Below are positions 1-11,471 of a stretch of DNA of 64,000 nt, piece after piece. The position numbers were made by a program, and so were the translations under genes. Every line of letters starts with the position of its first letter. The first letter of the stretch is position 1. The notes under the pieces are model-generated. The model saw only the letters and a list, made by a program, of their open reading frames with translations. It was not told the origin of the DNA and did no database searches. This stretch comes from Trichosphaerium sp. ATCC 40318. Taxonomy: Eukaryota; Discosea; Flabellinia; Trichosidae. The stretch is taken from assembly GCA_038496445.1 (NCBI GenBank), contig JALMLS010000289.1, forward strand, positions 62,001 through 126,000. Direction: 5' to 3'.

Positions 1-26
1 GTTTCGTTTGTTGTATGCTTGTGTAC

Positions 27-200
27 CTTTTTCTTGACTTCAATACGACTTTTGCCCTGGGTTGAAGATATTTCTGCTCCGTTTGCAGATACAACACATT
101 TCCATCGCTTTATCAAGGTATAAGAACAATTGCAAGTCGAAACAAAAACGAATAGAAACTTTGTAAAATCAAAAACTTCAATGACCCTAACTAAGGCACT
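27..200 (-). CDS. possible internal exon of a gene running off the left edge
   Basis: On the minus strand a frame with no stop runs from about 200 down to 27 and ends in a donor-like GTACAC (26-21). The translation has a Lys/Arg-rich, Ser/Thr-containing end (motifs KRWKC, GKSRIEVKKK). I see no start codon in frame, so it would be an internal exon, with an acceptor perhaps at the TATAG near 205. I do not recognise the protein. The call rests only on open frame and composition and could be spurious. Confidence 0.2.
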
Positions 201-306
201 CTATACGCACACCGTCACTCCCTGTGCATTTCAATTTCGGTTCACTACAATCTAAAACCTTTGTGCAATAATCGTTCAAGAAGGTAGTAGCATCACTAGA
301 CAGTGT

Positions 307-825
307 TTAGCCCAAGGTTGTAAAGAAAGTCCTGTTGAATGCATTTCTTCAAAAAACAAAACAATTCTCAGTTGAGTGCTACCCAACCGCTTATCCTTTT
401 TGATGGTTTGATGGCTTACCTGCTGTCACAAGATAATATAGATGATATCAACACGAATCTATGAGGTATATCACGCCCAGCAGCGCGTAACAGAGATATC
501 GCCTTATCAGTCATTCTGTCAAAAATGTCATAATCTTCCCACCCTTTTCTGTGTTTTTCTTGCTTTGCGGCCAATACTTCTCGCTTTTGACGTTCTTCTA
601 CTTCGCTTGGATCCTCTTTCTTGGGTGCTATGCTTCCCAGACTCTTTACTGTCGTTTTTCTTCTTTTGAAAGGTCGTTTCACTGTTTTTGTTGGTTGTGA
701 CGCTGTTTCCGTGGTCGAGAACAGTGAGCTTGCCCAATCTTCGCTACAAAGTGGTGTCAAAGACAAAAGTAAAAGAAAACGCTGTAAAACGCCACGAATA
801 TGAAAGTTAACGCGTAGGTTTGCAT
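307..825 (-). CDS. hypothetical small protein, possibly secreted
   Basis: An ATG at 825 opens a hydrophobic leader (MQTYALTFIFVAFYS) that resembles a signal peptide. A second frame, joined by an unresolved intron near 760, encodes a charged Lys/Arg/Glu-rich stretch with motifs KKEDPSEVEERQKREV and EDYDIFDRMTDKAISLLRAAG. It ends at a clean donor (CAG|GTAAGC, 420-415). An acceptor CAACAG near 334 would add a short tail ending at the TAA at 307-309. The charged helix looks like real coding sequence, but the join of leader to body does not fit in phase as I read it, so start and exon edges are uncertain. No family is recognised. Confidence 0.3.
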
Positions 826-854
826 TGTTTTCGCGTTTCTTAAATTTGGTTATG

Positions 855-1274
855 TTATTTTGAATTAAAACGCGCAACGTACATCTTATCGTCTGTAAAA
901 TTAGTATCGCGAGCTAATGCTTCCTCTGCACGTCTTTTCTTCCATCTAACTATTTAATTTCCATGCAATACGTTGTATAACGTACTTTCCCACGCCTTTC
1001 TGGTTTGCTAGAGTATAATGCTTTTTCTTGGCTGCTTCCCTTTGTCTAACACTATCTTTCCAGTGTTTACCCTGCATTATAGGTCTACAATTTGAACAGC
1101 AACGACAACCACAACGAACTTAATCGTGGGCACCTTTTTTGCTCCTAAGCCGCGAATTACTCGGTCAACAAACTTCGGACTTGCCCTTTTTCTCCGAGAT
1201 ACAAAGCCATTTCGTTTGTGCACTTTGTTATTGTCCTTTGAGTGATTCGTAATTGCTTCTTGTTTAGAAAGCAT
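855..1274 (-). CDS. small, very basic protein of about 105 residues
   Basis: Three exons join in phase: 1274-1134 (donor AAG|GTGCCC), 1071-986 (acceptor ATGCAG, donor GTACGT) and 945-855 (acceptor TAGTTAG). The product is rich in Lys and Arg (SRRKRASPKFVDRV, then KHWKDSVRQREAAKKK, then WKKRRAEEALARD) and ends in VARFNSK. The composition suits a nucleic-acid-binding or ribosome/ribosome-biogenesis protein, but I do not recognise a specific family. The start at 1274 is the first ATG in frame near the coding region. An upstream ATG at 1364 would add a hydrophobic stretch and is less likely. Confidence 0.45.
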
Positions 1275-1414
1275 GTCACAAAGAGAAAATGATACCGCGA
1301 TTAAATTATTAGCATGTTTAATGAATCTCTGCAAAACTACAAACAACCCTTTTGTAACACACATTTCGAATGTTCTTTTTTTTAAATACCACAGAGTACA
1401 CCTAACCAGCGGAG

Positions 1415-4400
1415 ATGAAACTACTACTGCTGTTATTCCTGGCTTTATTTGTTACAACGACGAAGAGTCAAAGTGTCATTGACAGTTTGGCTGTATTTCA
1501 GCCTGTTATACGCGCTGAAGGTACACTAGCTGGTACCACCATAGAAAATCAGAGTCCAGCGCCTGTACCGGATCCTTCATACTTGGGAAGTCGTCTTCTC
1601 TACGCGCGAGCAGATAATGCCAACCAAGGAGACGAAGTAGCTACCAGAGCACCAACAGGTGGCTTACAATGTAACGTTGGGTCTGGATCTAGTGGTATTT
1701 GCGAATGGCGTTATAGCTCTATTGCTAATGTAGACTTACTCGCAAATGGCTGTGGTACGCTTACTTTGTATTTGCGTAAAGGTCTAAGCGCTATTCAATA
1801 TTTATTTCACTTTAAACAACAAAATTCAAGTTTGTTTGCTTATAATTAATATCTACAGCCTATTTGTTTTTAATTTAAAACGCTTTCACACGTCTACCGC
1901 GAGAAACATATCGTATGCTAATCTTTTTTTTTTTTCTCTAAACAGGTTGCTTCGCACTGACAGAAGATGGTCCTGATCAAATTCATAGACTACAAGTCAC
2001 AACAACAAGCGGTGGCAATACAGCTGTTAGTACTTCTCCAGTTCTCCCTGCGCTCCCAGGAATGACGAGGCTTGTATGTCTGCCTTTAGAGGCTCCTTTC
2101 GCTGCTTATCAATCGGTGACCGATCTTGTTTTGCAAGCGGACGGTACTCTAATGGAGCAACTTGATGTAGATTTAACAGAGTTCTGCTGTATTCCGCCAA
2201 CGACTGCATGGCATACTATAGCCCCTGGACCATATGTTGCAGGTCCGTATCATTTTTTCGTGGAGGAAAAAAAAAATGTATTCCAAAACACAAAAAATCC
2301 ACGGGACAAAGCACGTGACGGCGTGTTTACATTTTTTTCTTTCGTTTTTTGGTGTTTGAGATACAAATTTCGGTCACGTTTTTTATCACGTGCGAAATAA
2401 TTTTGATATCGCGCGGGTAGCCATGAAAAGGGTTTTCTTTTTTGTTCCGGTTGTGAACTACAAAATACATTTCTGTTGATATTTTGTTGTTTTCAAAAAG
2501 AAATACCTTAAAATCTTCAAAACAAGATTTACTTTTGGCTTTCTAGCTACTTTTTTCTAATATTATGTAATTTAGGTTCTTGCACTGATTTTACTCTTAA
2601 TATCCGCGCCTATGTTCGTCTACCAGCTGCTAGCGAACAGTTCACATACTCTTACTCTTTGAACAACTTGGGTACTGTAACTGGTGGTTCTCTATCTTGC
2701 ACCAACGGTGTACGTCTTTTCAAAAAAAATCATTCATGACTTGTGGTATTTTGCCTTTTCAAGACTTTTTCTTCGACTTTTGTATTTTGGGTGAGAAAGG
2801 AAAATAACTTACGAAACTAGGTTTCTGGTAATATCGATGGAGGATCAGGATCCATAAGCGGAGGAGGTACCCTCGCTGATGGGGTTAGTAGCGTTTGTAC
2901 TTTTGAAGGTATTGAAAAAAAAAGATGGCATCATTGCCTGTTTCGGTACTTTTTCTCACTTAAAGTTAGTATGCTGGACTTCTGGTGGTATGGCTGACTT
3001 TACTGCAACTATCACTAGCTCTAGAATTGGTAACTCGTACTTCTCTAATGCTGATTCGGACCCGTGAGTTAAAAAAAAACCATGAAATGATATTTTCTTC
3101 GTTTTCTAACAAACGTACGTAGATTTACTGATCCAGATCCAATGAGGAAATGTCAACCTAATGCCCCTACAACTTTAACCGTGCAGCTTCCACCAACAAC
3201 TCTGGTACGTTAACTGAGAAACAAAAAAAAAAAGCCAAAAAAAAATATTTTCATGAGCGTGAGCCCGTAGTAGTAGGTGCAAGTAGTGGCTTTTTGCGTT
3301 ATTTTATAATAGCTTAGTTGTTTTCTAATGATTTTGAGGATACCTACAAATCATTTAAAACCATTTTCGTTCTTCCTTGAGTAAAGTCGAACCTTTTTTT
3401 CTTTCCTCTTTTGTAGATTAATTTTTTGAGCTCGTTTGAGTACAATGGCATGCTTGAGTGTTTTTACTTCAAGTATGTCAATTTTTGAGATTTGAAATTT
3501 GAGGACATTGAGTAGCTAGATGAGTATACTTTGGTCACGTGAACCTTACCCTGAGGAGTGACCAAAGTTGTAAACTTTTGAAATCATTTTACGAAAACCC
3601 TTTTTTCTGTCGTACGACGAAACGAATATCCAGATAGCAGCGAGAAATCATTGAGAACGTTTGAATGAGAACTTCCGTTCTCAATGAATAATTATAGGAG
3701 CGAACTTTAGTACTAATCTTAATACCATAATCGCAGCCTCCAACTACGCTACCACCAACCACTTTACCACCTACCACGGCACCACCAACTACGTTGCAAC
3801 CAACGTCTCTACCACCTACCACTGAACCACCTACCACTCAGCCTCCTACTACACTGCCTCCTACAACACTACCGCCTACTACACTACCGCCCACAACATT
3901 ACCTCCAACTACGCTGCCGCCAACCACTGAACCACCTACGCAGCCACCGACTACTGAACCGCCTACCACTGAACCACCTACTACGCAGCCACCTACTACT
4001 GAACCACCTACCACTGAACCGCCTACCACTGAACCACCTACTACGCAGCCACCAACTACTGAACCTCCAACAACTGAACCGCCAACCACTGAACCACCTA
4101 CCACACAGCCTCCAACAACAGAGCCACCTACTACTGAGCCGCCAACAACATTACCACCTACAACATTGCCACCAATCACTGAACCACCTACTACACAGCC
4201 ACCGACTACTGAACCACCTACCACTGAACCACCTACTACGCAGCCACCAACTACTGAACCTCCAACTACTGAACCTCCAACTACTGAACCACCTACCACG
4301 CAGCCACCGACAACAGAGCCTCCTACCACTGAGCCGCCAACAACTGAGGTATCCTATCTAACTATTTATCGACCTTGAGTACTTCCTTTTAAAGAAACCT

Positions 4401-5123
4401 CAGGAATCGTTTTTTTTATCACCTCTTTATCTCTAATTGCTATATAGCCTCCAACAACACTTCCACCAATAACTGCACCACCTACCACTCAACCACCAAC
4501 AACTGAGGTACGAATAAGATAGCACTATAGCCTCTATTTTATCTTTTTACGCGGTGCTTATTATTTGTAGCCTCCAACCACAGCTCCTCCAACGACTGAG
4601 CCTCCAACAACGGAGCCTCCAACCACTGAACCACCAACCACCGAGCCTCCAACAACCGAGCCTCCTACTACCGAGCCTCCAACGACAGCTCCACCAACAA
4701 CTGAACCACCTACAACTGAACCACCAACTACAATGCCTCCAACACCTGTACGTCTACGCTTCAATCAGTTCAAGTACTTACACCCAATAGCCACCGTTTG
4801 TATGTATCTTTGCGAGCATCCAAGATGGAGTCTGCATGTAAGCCGGAGTTTTTTCTTTTCAAACAAACTACGTCCATAAAGTTGTTAATTTTGTTATTAG
4901 GTGTAAATCATTCCAATGTCAATGCCAAGGCGACGGTATAGATCGTGTATGTGAGTGTCCAGCTGATGAATGGTATTGCTTCTTTGCCAACCCTCAAGAG
5001 CTCACTTCGAACGTTTTTGATGTGAACTACTGTGGATCAAATGGCGTCTTACAAAGATGTGTTTGTGATGTACAAGGAAACGTCATTTCTGGTCCTGAAA
5101 TCGTCGATCAGTCAGACTGGTAG
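1415..5123 (+). CDS. secreted mucin-like protein with Pro-Thr-Thr repeats and Cys-rich tail
   Basis: The ATG at 1415 starts a strong signal peptide (MKLLLLLFLALFVTTTKSQS). A Cys-containing beta-rich ectodomain follows over several exons (1415-about 1775, 1946-about 2240, 2577-2709, 2821-2880, 2966-3065, 3122-3204). Exons 2 and 3 both begin with a similar G-C/S-phi start, hinting at repeated modules. After a ~530-base intron come three exons of near-perfect PPTT(E/Q/L) repeats (3735-4344, 4447-4506, 4571-4749), a likely O-glycosylated stalk. The last exons (4792-about 4838, then from 4902) encode a cysteine cluster (CMCKSFQCQCQGDG, VCECPADEWYC, RCVCD) and stop at 5121-5123. No TM segment or GPI signal is evident, so it is probably secreted or a cell-wall/surface component. 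Function is inferred from composition only. Confidence 0.75.
3735..4344 (+). repeat. tandem PPTTEPPTTQ-type coding repeat
   Basis: A CCNCCNACNACNGAR-type 12-nt unit is repeated through the whole exon, encoding PPTT followed by E, Q or L. Third-position bases vary freely while the peptide stays constant, so the protein repeat is under selection rather than being a fresh DNA slippage product. Short exons at 4447-4506 and 4571-4749 carry the same unit, each flanked by introns in the same phase, consistent with exon duplication. Confidence 0.9.
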
Positions 5124-5467
5124 GAACAAAAGAATAGAGGGGTGTTTCTACAACTTTTATATTTTATCCTCTTTCCTATCAAATGTAGTGTAACAAACAA
5201 ACAAATGCTTAAATCATAAAAGCAGCCGAAAAGCATAAAAAACAGACTGCTAAATAATAACTTACTTTTTCATTCTACCAAAAAACAAAGCAATTAGTTA
5301 CCTTCTTAGTACATAAGACGTTCTAGTACAATTTCGTCTACAGCTCGACGTTGTTATTTGACAAGCACTGAGTAAGTAGGTATCACGCACGTGTTGTACA
5401 AGTCGCGAGTAGCTGAATCATTTTGTGACACTTTTTACCCCTTTTTGCTACCGACCAATATTTGACA
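5124..5467. promoter_or_regulatory. intergenic spacer: 3' end of mucin-like gene and promoter of DUF4139 gene
   Basis: No open frame of note. It contains A-rich 3' UTR-like sequence and one CACGTG (GCACGTGTTG, about 5389) some 80 bases upstream of the next start codon. Confidence 0.35.
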
Positions 5468-8240
5468 ATGTCAACGAAAGTAAGTCAAAAAAAAAAAACC
5501 ACAAAAAACCGTTTAATACAAGTTAACACTTTACCAACCACAATGAGCGATGAAGCAAAAGAAGTTGATGTACCTGAAAGTAAAGAAGAAGGTAACAAAG
5601 AAGAACTAAGCTCAAAGAAGGCAAAAAGAAAGAAGTCTGTAAGTAAAAGACGCCACACAAAATCAAAACGTTCTGAAGCCGAAAAAAACGTCGAAGAGGT
5701 GCCGCTAGAGCTTCCTAAAACAACAACAAAACTAGACCCGGTTAAACTAGCTGATTGCTCTTGTGAACGCGTAAGATGCCTTGTATTAACGCTCTCAACG
5801 CTTATTGTTTAACAAATAGGTAACTGTTTTTGAAACACAAGCAGAAGTGACACGTTGCGTGGAACTAGAGCTTGTAGAAGGTACGGACACCTTTTTTACT
5901 TGAAAAACACAACGTTTTTTTTTTTGGTTCGCAAAACCGATCAGCGTTAAGATACACTAAATCGTTTTGATTGAGCTTCTGTACGTGTTTGTCAACAACT
6001 AAGCGTATTTCTGTTAGGTCTTAACGAAATTCCATTGGTTGACTTCCCAGCAACTGTAGATGGTGATTCCGTTCGCGTATCTGGAGGAGAAGGACATGCT
6101 GTATTGTTAGAGGTACATAAAACAACTTCAAAAGGCTACGTTGTTGACGTTTCGCTAACAGAAGTTATAGGTTTCTTTTAACGAAAAACAACAATCGATG
6201 AAAGAAATCGATGAAGCAACTAAACCGTATGTGATATAGAACGGTGACTTTGATACTCACATGTCAATAGAGAACTCACTAAGCTACATAAAGACCGTCA
6301 AGAGGCACTTGAGGCTCTCAAGAGAGTAGAGGTACAAGACAAGAAAGTTTAAAGAAAAAAATGAGTTAATATTAATGGTCACTTAGAAACGTCGTGATTG
6401 GTTGCTAGGATGGGGTGAGAGTATGAGATCAAAGCGTCAAGATCAGTCATGTGTTGATATGATTACTGATGATGCTATAAGTTCAGCATCTACTTTTCTT
6501 GACCATTTCAATAAACAGCTTGAAGAAAACGATGCTCTATTAGAGAAATGTGAAGATAATATAGCAAGTACGATCAAGATTTTTATTTTAATGATATCTA
6601 CTTGTATAAGTGGGTATTGTTTATTTAGTGCTTGTAATTCGCAAACAAACAACCGCAAACAAGCACTCTACATCAAAAAGATTTTCTTTTTTTTTGAAAA
6701 AACTCCAAACCCAACTTTCTGCTTCTTTCACTGACTTGTTGTTACAAGGTATAAAGCGTGAGATTAATCACCTCGTATTAAAAAAGAGCAAGCTTGTAGG
6801 AGAATCTAAGTCACGTACAGTCGAAGTATTGATGCTTGCTAAAAAAGCAACAAAGGTACGTACCAAATATTGGTTTTTTTTTGGCTTAGTACTTTTATCT
6901 AGATTCGATTGATGCTCTCATACGTCGTTTCAGCTGCTGGTTGGAGAGCTGGTTACTCTGTTCATGTAGACAGTACTAAGAGGTTGGTTGAATTAACATA
7001 CTATGGGTATGTAAAGAACTTCACTGGAGAGGATTGGAACAAAGTACGAACAAAATATAAACTACAAAACAAAAAAAAAGTATTTACTTTGAATTATAGA
7101 CTACACTCTCACTTTCAACTGCAAAACCTTCAGCTAGTGGTCATCCCCCAGAGCTCACTTGTAAATTTTTAAGGCTACAACAACGGACTCAGTTCAAGAG
7201 CAAGTCAATCAGCCGTGGCTTTGGGATGGCCGCCAAAAGTTTGGACGCAGGACCCGTGCACAACGAAATGTCTCTTCAAACAGCTGTAGCAGAGAAGGCA
7301 ATGACATCAGTTGCTTTTAAAGTACAGAGATTGGTCACAATTAAGACACAGCCACGTGATCTAAGTAAAGAAGTACAGGTAAGTCGGTTGCACCTCACAT
7401 AAAACTACACTAGCTGATTTTTTTTTCTAGTTGCCAATAGATGTATCAGAGTTCGACGCTGAGTTCTCTTGGAGTTGTGTACCATCACTTGTTGAGAAAG
7501 CTTATCTTCAAGCTACTGTTAAGAATACAAAGGAGGGTCTTCATCTACTAGAAGGTAGTTGTAGCGTGTTCCTCGACAATAACTTTGTTACAAGATGTGA
7601 TATTCCAAAAGTAGTTTCAGGTAATACTTAACTGATTAAAAATATTTTACTCACGCTCCCATGTAGGAGAGAGTTTCGATCTTGCCTTGGGCGTTGATGA
7701 GTCTATAAAGGTTACACATGTACCAGAACGCGAGATGGCAACAACAAGTGGAGTTATAAGCAAGAAAAACATTAAGGTACTTAGAATAAGTTGTTTGTCT
7801 TTAAACAACTCAAAAACCTGTGCAAGCCTGACGTTCTCACCTTGTCCTTAGACCATTGAACAAGTCATAAAGATTGAAAACCACAAGCTTACACCAATTA
7901 CAATATCTGTATTGATGCAAGTACCAAAAAGCTCATCAGGAAACTTGAAAATTATGTCTGTGAATCCTAAGAAAGAAGTAAGTGTGAACTCAAAAAAAAA
8001 AGTGGATTAGTATTGTCAGTTTAACAAAAATTAGGACGTTATTGATATGCAGGAAAAAGATATTGCTGAAGACGCTAAGAACTTGTCACCAGGGTATTAC
8101 TTACAACGCAATGGTAATTTGAGATGGATAAAGAAATTAAACTCAGGTTAGTCTTTCGAACTTTTTTTCAAAAAACAAATTAAATTACAACATCATGACT
8201 TTTTATTTGCATTGTTTCAGTTTTATTGTTGCTTCAATGA
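5468..8240 (+). CDS. DUF4140/DUF4139 domain protein
   Basis: A multi-exon gene whose exons join in phase throughout. The N-terminus is Lys-rich. Then comes the DUF4140 opening (VTVFETQAEVTRCVELEL, exon from 5820), where the hydroxyl/charged AxVTR motif is typical. A helical coiled-coil hairpin follows (exons 6015-6860), and then the DUF4139 beta domain beginning YVVSAAGWRAGYSVHVDS and ELTYYGYV with GEDW (exon from 6911). Later exons carry the expected CDIPKV-VSG, FDLALGVDESIKV and TIEQVIKIENHK motifs, and the last exon stops at 8238-8240. Members of this family are widespread in eukaryotes and bacteria, with no established biochemical role. Start: 5468 is the first ATG; it sits 5' of a donor-like GTAAGT, and an in-frame ATG at 5544 is an alternative. 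Confidence 0.8.
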
Positions 8241-8688
8241 CCAGAGTTTGCTTACTAATTATTGCACTAGCTAAAAAAACAGAACAGAAGCTGATTTACA
8301 CGCTCGAGTACCCAAAAGGTTACGTTGTTAGTTAAACAGCTATCAAAAAAAAGAAGAACTTGTTAGTAGCTTTTGCAGCATTACACTCACGTGATCACTT
8401 GTAGTTTTTAAATAAATACAACGTACAATAACTCCCTATTCTTTTGGTACCTATGAAGCTAAGAAACCATAGATTCTCTCTAGCTACCCTCTCCAGCATT
8501 CACTTCTACAACTTCAGAAAATTTTAAGAATTATTTTTGTTACCAACGAGTGATCTTTTTACGGCTTTTAATTTTTTTTACGTACAAACCATATTACGTT
8601 TTTTTTTATTATTTTGATCTTTAAAGTCTAGTTGTGTTCTTGTGTTTTGCATAGTCTTTGTTTGTCTTGATTTTTTTTTTGTCGGTCC
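8241..8688. other. intergenic spacer between convergent genes
   Basis: This holds the 3' flanks of the DUF4139 gene (plus) and the elongase gene (minus). It contains AATAAATA near 8410 (possible poly-A signal), one CACGTGATC near 8391 and T-rich tracts. I see no gene. Confidence 0.4.
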
Positions 8689-9471
8689 TTATTGGGTCTT
8701 TTTGATGTCTTTTGGCTCTCTCTTCTTCATGTATTGTTGAATAAAGAAGTTGAGGAAGAGAACCAAGTAAGTGATATACCAAAACATCTCGTAAAGTAAA
8801 ATCTCCTTTGGTTCATCACAAGGCCAGTTACCGTAAACGTATCCGTTAATAGCATGTTGTATACTATAATAGAGTACAAGGACGAATTGAATGATCTGTG
8901 ACGATGTCATGAGTGAGCGTATTGATCTCAAGCCTCTTGGGTTGTAGTAGTAGAGGTACATGAAGAAATGAACGAGAAGGTTTAGAGCAAATGGTAAAAA
9001 GTCAAAAGCTACTCCTCCAAAGAATACTACGCCTACTACTGATAGCGTAGAGGTGTGATGAATCTGGTGGAGCCAGATGACTTTCTTTTTACCTGCGATG
9101 AGCAAAACGGTGTCTACCATCTCCCATAGTTTAGATAGATAGAAAAGGTAAAAGAGGAATGCGTAGAGCTCTGATCGGGGCGGGTTGCAGTGAAACGCGT
9201 CGTGTGAGTCAAATCGGCCGTCTTGGTAGGAAACATACGTTACGTATACTGTTCCAATACCAGAGAAGGCAGCTAGAGCCAAGTTGTGGATTTTTTGTAT
9301 TGGTCTGAGCAAATCGCTTGAGAATGCCTTGCGGTTCTTCATGTACGCACTGAAAGTGAAACACATGAGATTGTACGCGATTGCATGAAAAATCATAAAT
9401 TCGACTGAAACCAGTGGATACGCTTGAATAGCGCGCATGTGGTCAACGGTATCTGTTGTAGCGTTTGACAT
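8689..9471 (-). CDS. ELO-family very-long-chain fatty acid elongase
   Basis: A single intronless frame of 260 residues, the usual ELO length. Family marks are in order: KLWEMVDTVLL (the KxxExxDT box), the HQIHH histidine box (HxxHH) within WLHQIHHTST, MYLYYYNPRG (the MYxYY box) and a basic C-terminus (KKREPKDIKKTQ). Several hydrophobic helices are present. ELO enzymes condense malonyl-CoA with acyl-CoA in the ER as the first step of each elongation cycle. The end KKREPKDIKKTQ has lysines suggestive of ER retention, though not a strict KKxx. The lack of introns contrasts with neighbouring genes. Substrate class (saturated, MUFA or PUFA) cannot be decided by eye. Confidence 0.9.
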   Translation of the reverse strand: MSNATTDTVDHMRAIQAYPLVSVEFMIFHAIAYNLMCFTFSAYMKNRKAFSSDLLRPIQKIHNLALAAFSGIGTVYVTYVSYQDGRFDSHDAFHCNPPRSELYAFLFYLFYLSKLWEMVDTVLLIAGKKKVIWLHQIHHTSTLSVVGVVFFGGVAFDFLPFALNLLVHFFMYLYYYNPRGLRSIRSLMTSSQIIQFVLVLYYSIQHAINGYVYGNWPCDEPKEILLYEMFWYITYLVLFLNFFIQQYMKKREPKDIKKTQ

Positions 9472-10060
9472 GGTTTTGCTATTATCGGAGTGAGAAATAG
9501 AAAATGTGGTAAAAACTTTTGCGAAAAGACGGTGAATACGCCCAAACGTTACTTGCTAAAGGGAACGTACTGTTTTCAATCGATTTTGAGGTTAATTTAG
9601 TGTCTGGTTGAGTACTATCACAATATCTTGGGTGCTCGAGTTGCTTGACTGTAGTTTGTAGTATAAACTATGAGTGAAGAGACTGCGCTACTCTAAATAA
9701 AGAAAAACAACAATGAAGAAACATAATGGTCAAACAAAAGCAACGGCACGCTCAATCACGATTAAAGTACTCAACAAGTTATTTTTGTATTAGGATAGCT
9801 CGTTTTAAATGTAAAACAGTACGCTAGAAAAAAGCGGCGTTATTTGTGATTTTCCCGCTGTTATGGCTATGAACAGCGTAACAAGTAGATTGTTAAGCGA
9901 AAAACGCTTTTGGTTAATTACAAAAAGCAAGAAAAATAAGCCGAAACTTTACCTTTTTTTCTTACTAACGCAACCCACTATCTCGCACTGTTTACGAGTT
10001 AGCAAAATTGCTAACGGCCGGTGACTTACTTTGTAATGTATTACCAAGTCAATATTTGGA
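9472..10060. promoter_or_regulatory. divergent promoter region between elongase and asparaginase genes
   Basis: The region separates two diverging start codons. I see no long frame. An ATG near 9711 in good context opens only a 26-codon frame. There is no TATA box that I would defend and no tRNA-like box B. Confidence 0.35.
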
Positions 10061-11471
10061 ATGTGGGCTTGCGCAATACATGGTGGTGCTGGTACAATCG
10101 CTAAGTCTTCTTCAAAGAAGTTCATAGCTGAGTATGAGTATGTTTATAGCTGCTTTCGACGTAAAAAATCGTGCTAATGAGTGTCGACAGAAAGGCGCTT
10201 ACACAAGCCCTAACAGAGTGTAAGAACGCTCTAGAGCGAGGCGAATCGGTATTTAGGCTAATTGTATCTGTCAAATGTCCTAAATTCTTGTCAATAGGCT
10301 ACAGATGCAGTTTCAAAGGCTGTTATCTATATGGAGGATTCGCCTTTGTTTAATGCAGGAAAAGGTACAAACACACGCTCTATACCTCTACAACAGCGCA
10401 AATGTCATTATTATTATTTGCGGTTAAAGCACAATAAGCACTTTAGTAAAGTACGATTGTTTTCACAACCTCACGACGCTGTAGGTGCAGTAATGACTGA
10501 AAAGGGCGAGTTTGCTTTAGAAGCATCGCTTATGTCATCGAAAGAAGGCTGTGGCGCAGTTACAGGCGTAAAAACAGTTAAAAACCCTATTGTACTGGCC
10601 AGGGTTGTAATGGATAAGACACCTCACAGATTCATCGCTTTTGAAGGCGCTGAAGAGCTTGCTAGTGTTCATAACGTCGAAAGAGTAGAAAACCCAAAAG
10701 GTACTTCAGCTGTTTTTTGTCGTTTGACTGATTTACGTTTTTTAGAGTACTATTGGACACAACGACGCCAGAAGCAGCTTGAACGCGCGTTGAAGCGCAA
10801 AGTTGTAACACTTTCAGAGGATTTACCACAAACAAACGCCTCAACCACTGGAGATGAAGCTCCAGCAACTGAGACTGTTGGCGCAGTTGCTATTGACATT
10901 AACGGATGTTTAGCTTCAGCAACAAGCACTGGAGGTACTCCCAAAAAACCGGTTTTTTTAAGATTCACTTTCTGATGTTTTACGAAGGCATGTCGGCAAA
11001 GATGACAGGTCGTGTCGGTGATACGCCAATAATTGGATCTGGTACATATGCTAACGACACTGTTGCTGTATCTGGCACTGGAAGAGGCGAACAGTTTATA
11101 AAGTACTACAACTTTTTTTTGTTTTTTCTTTGTCATGTGTTTTTTTTTTAACGATACACCAGACATGTTATTGCTTATCAAGTTGCTGCACGCATGGAAT
11201 TCGGCGGTAAGAACCTTGAAACAGCTGCTCAAGAGACAGTCGATGTCCTAGAAATAGGTGATGGCGGTTTGATTTCAGTTGACAAAGAAGGCAACATTGC
11301 AATGCCATACAACAGTAGTGTACGCAATTTTTTTTATGGTATTTTGTGAAACGAAGTTTGTTGAGTTTGCGTTATTTCTATTTTTTCTAGTTTGCTTATA
11401 ATCCATAGGGTATGTTCCGTGGGTGTGCCAACTCGAAAGGGAGGTTTGAAGTTGCTATTTGGGAGAAATAA
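10061..11471 (+). CDS. ASRGL1: isoaspartyl peptidase/L-asparaginase (plant-type, Ntn hydrolase)
   Basis: The first exon starts [13 protein letters not shown], the family N-terminus. In-phase exons follow at 10172-10248 and 10299-10362 (ending PLFNAGKG), with later parts carrying [39 protein letters not shown] (the Thr before VGAVA is the expected nucleophile exposed by autocleavage), [34 protein letters not shown] and a final [19 protein letters not shown]. The enzyme self-cleaves into alpha and beta subunits and removes isoaspartyl residues or hydrolyses asparagine. All catalytic landmarks are present and the length is about the usual 300-330 residues. Intron donors include GTATTT, GTACAA, GTACTT and GTACGC. 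Confidence 0.88.

Noticed and set aside
3838-4329. Long minus-strand frame of Val-Val-Gly-Gly-Ser repeats
   Set aside because: It is the mirror of the PPTT coding repeat on the plus strand, which has splice sites, a signal peptide and a coherent gene. Likewise 4561-4764 minus.
3735-4750. CRISPR-like tandem repeats
   Set aside because: Repeats are contiguous, vary at third codon positions and encode a constant peptide. There are no spacers, and the genome is eukaryotic.
9711-9795. Tiny ORF starting MKKHNGQTKATARSIT
   Set aside because: Good start context but only about 26 codons and no recognisable small protein.
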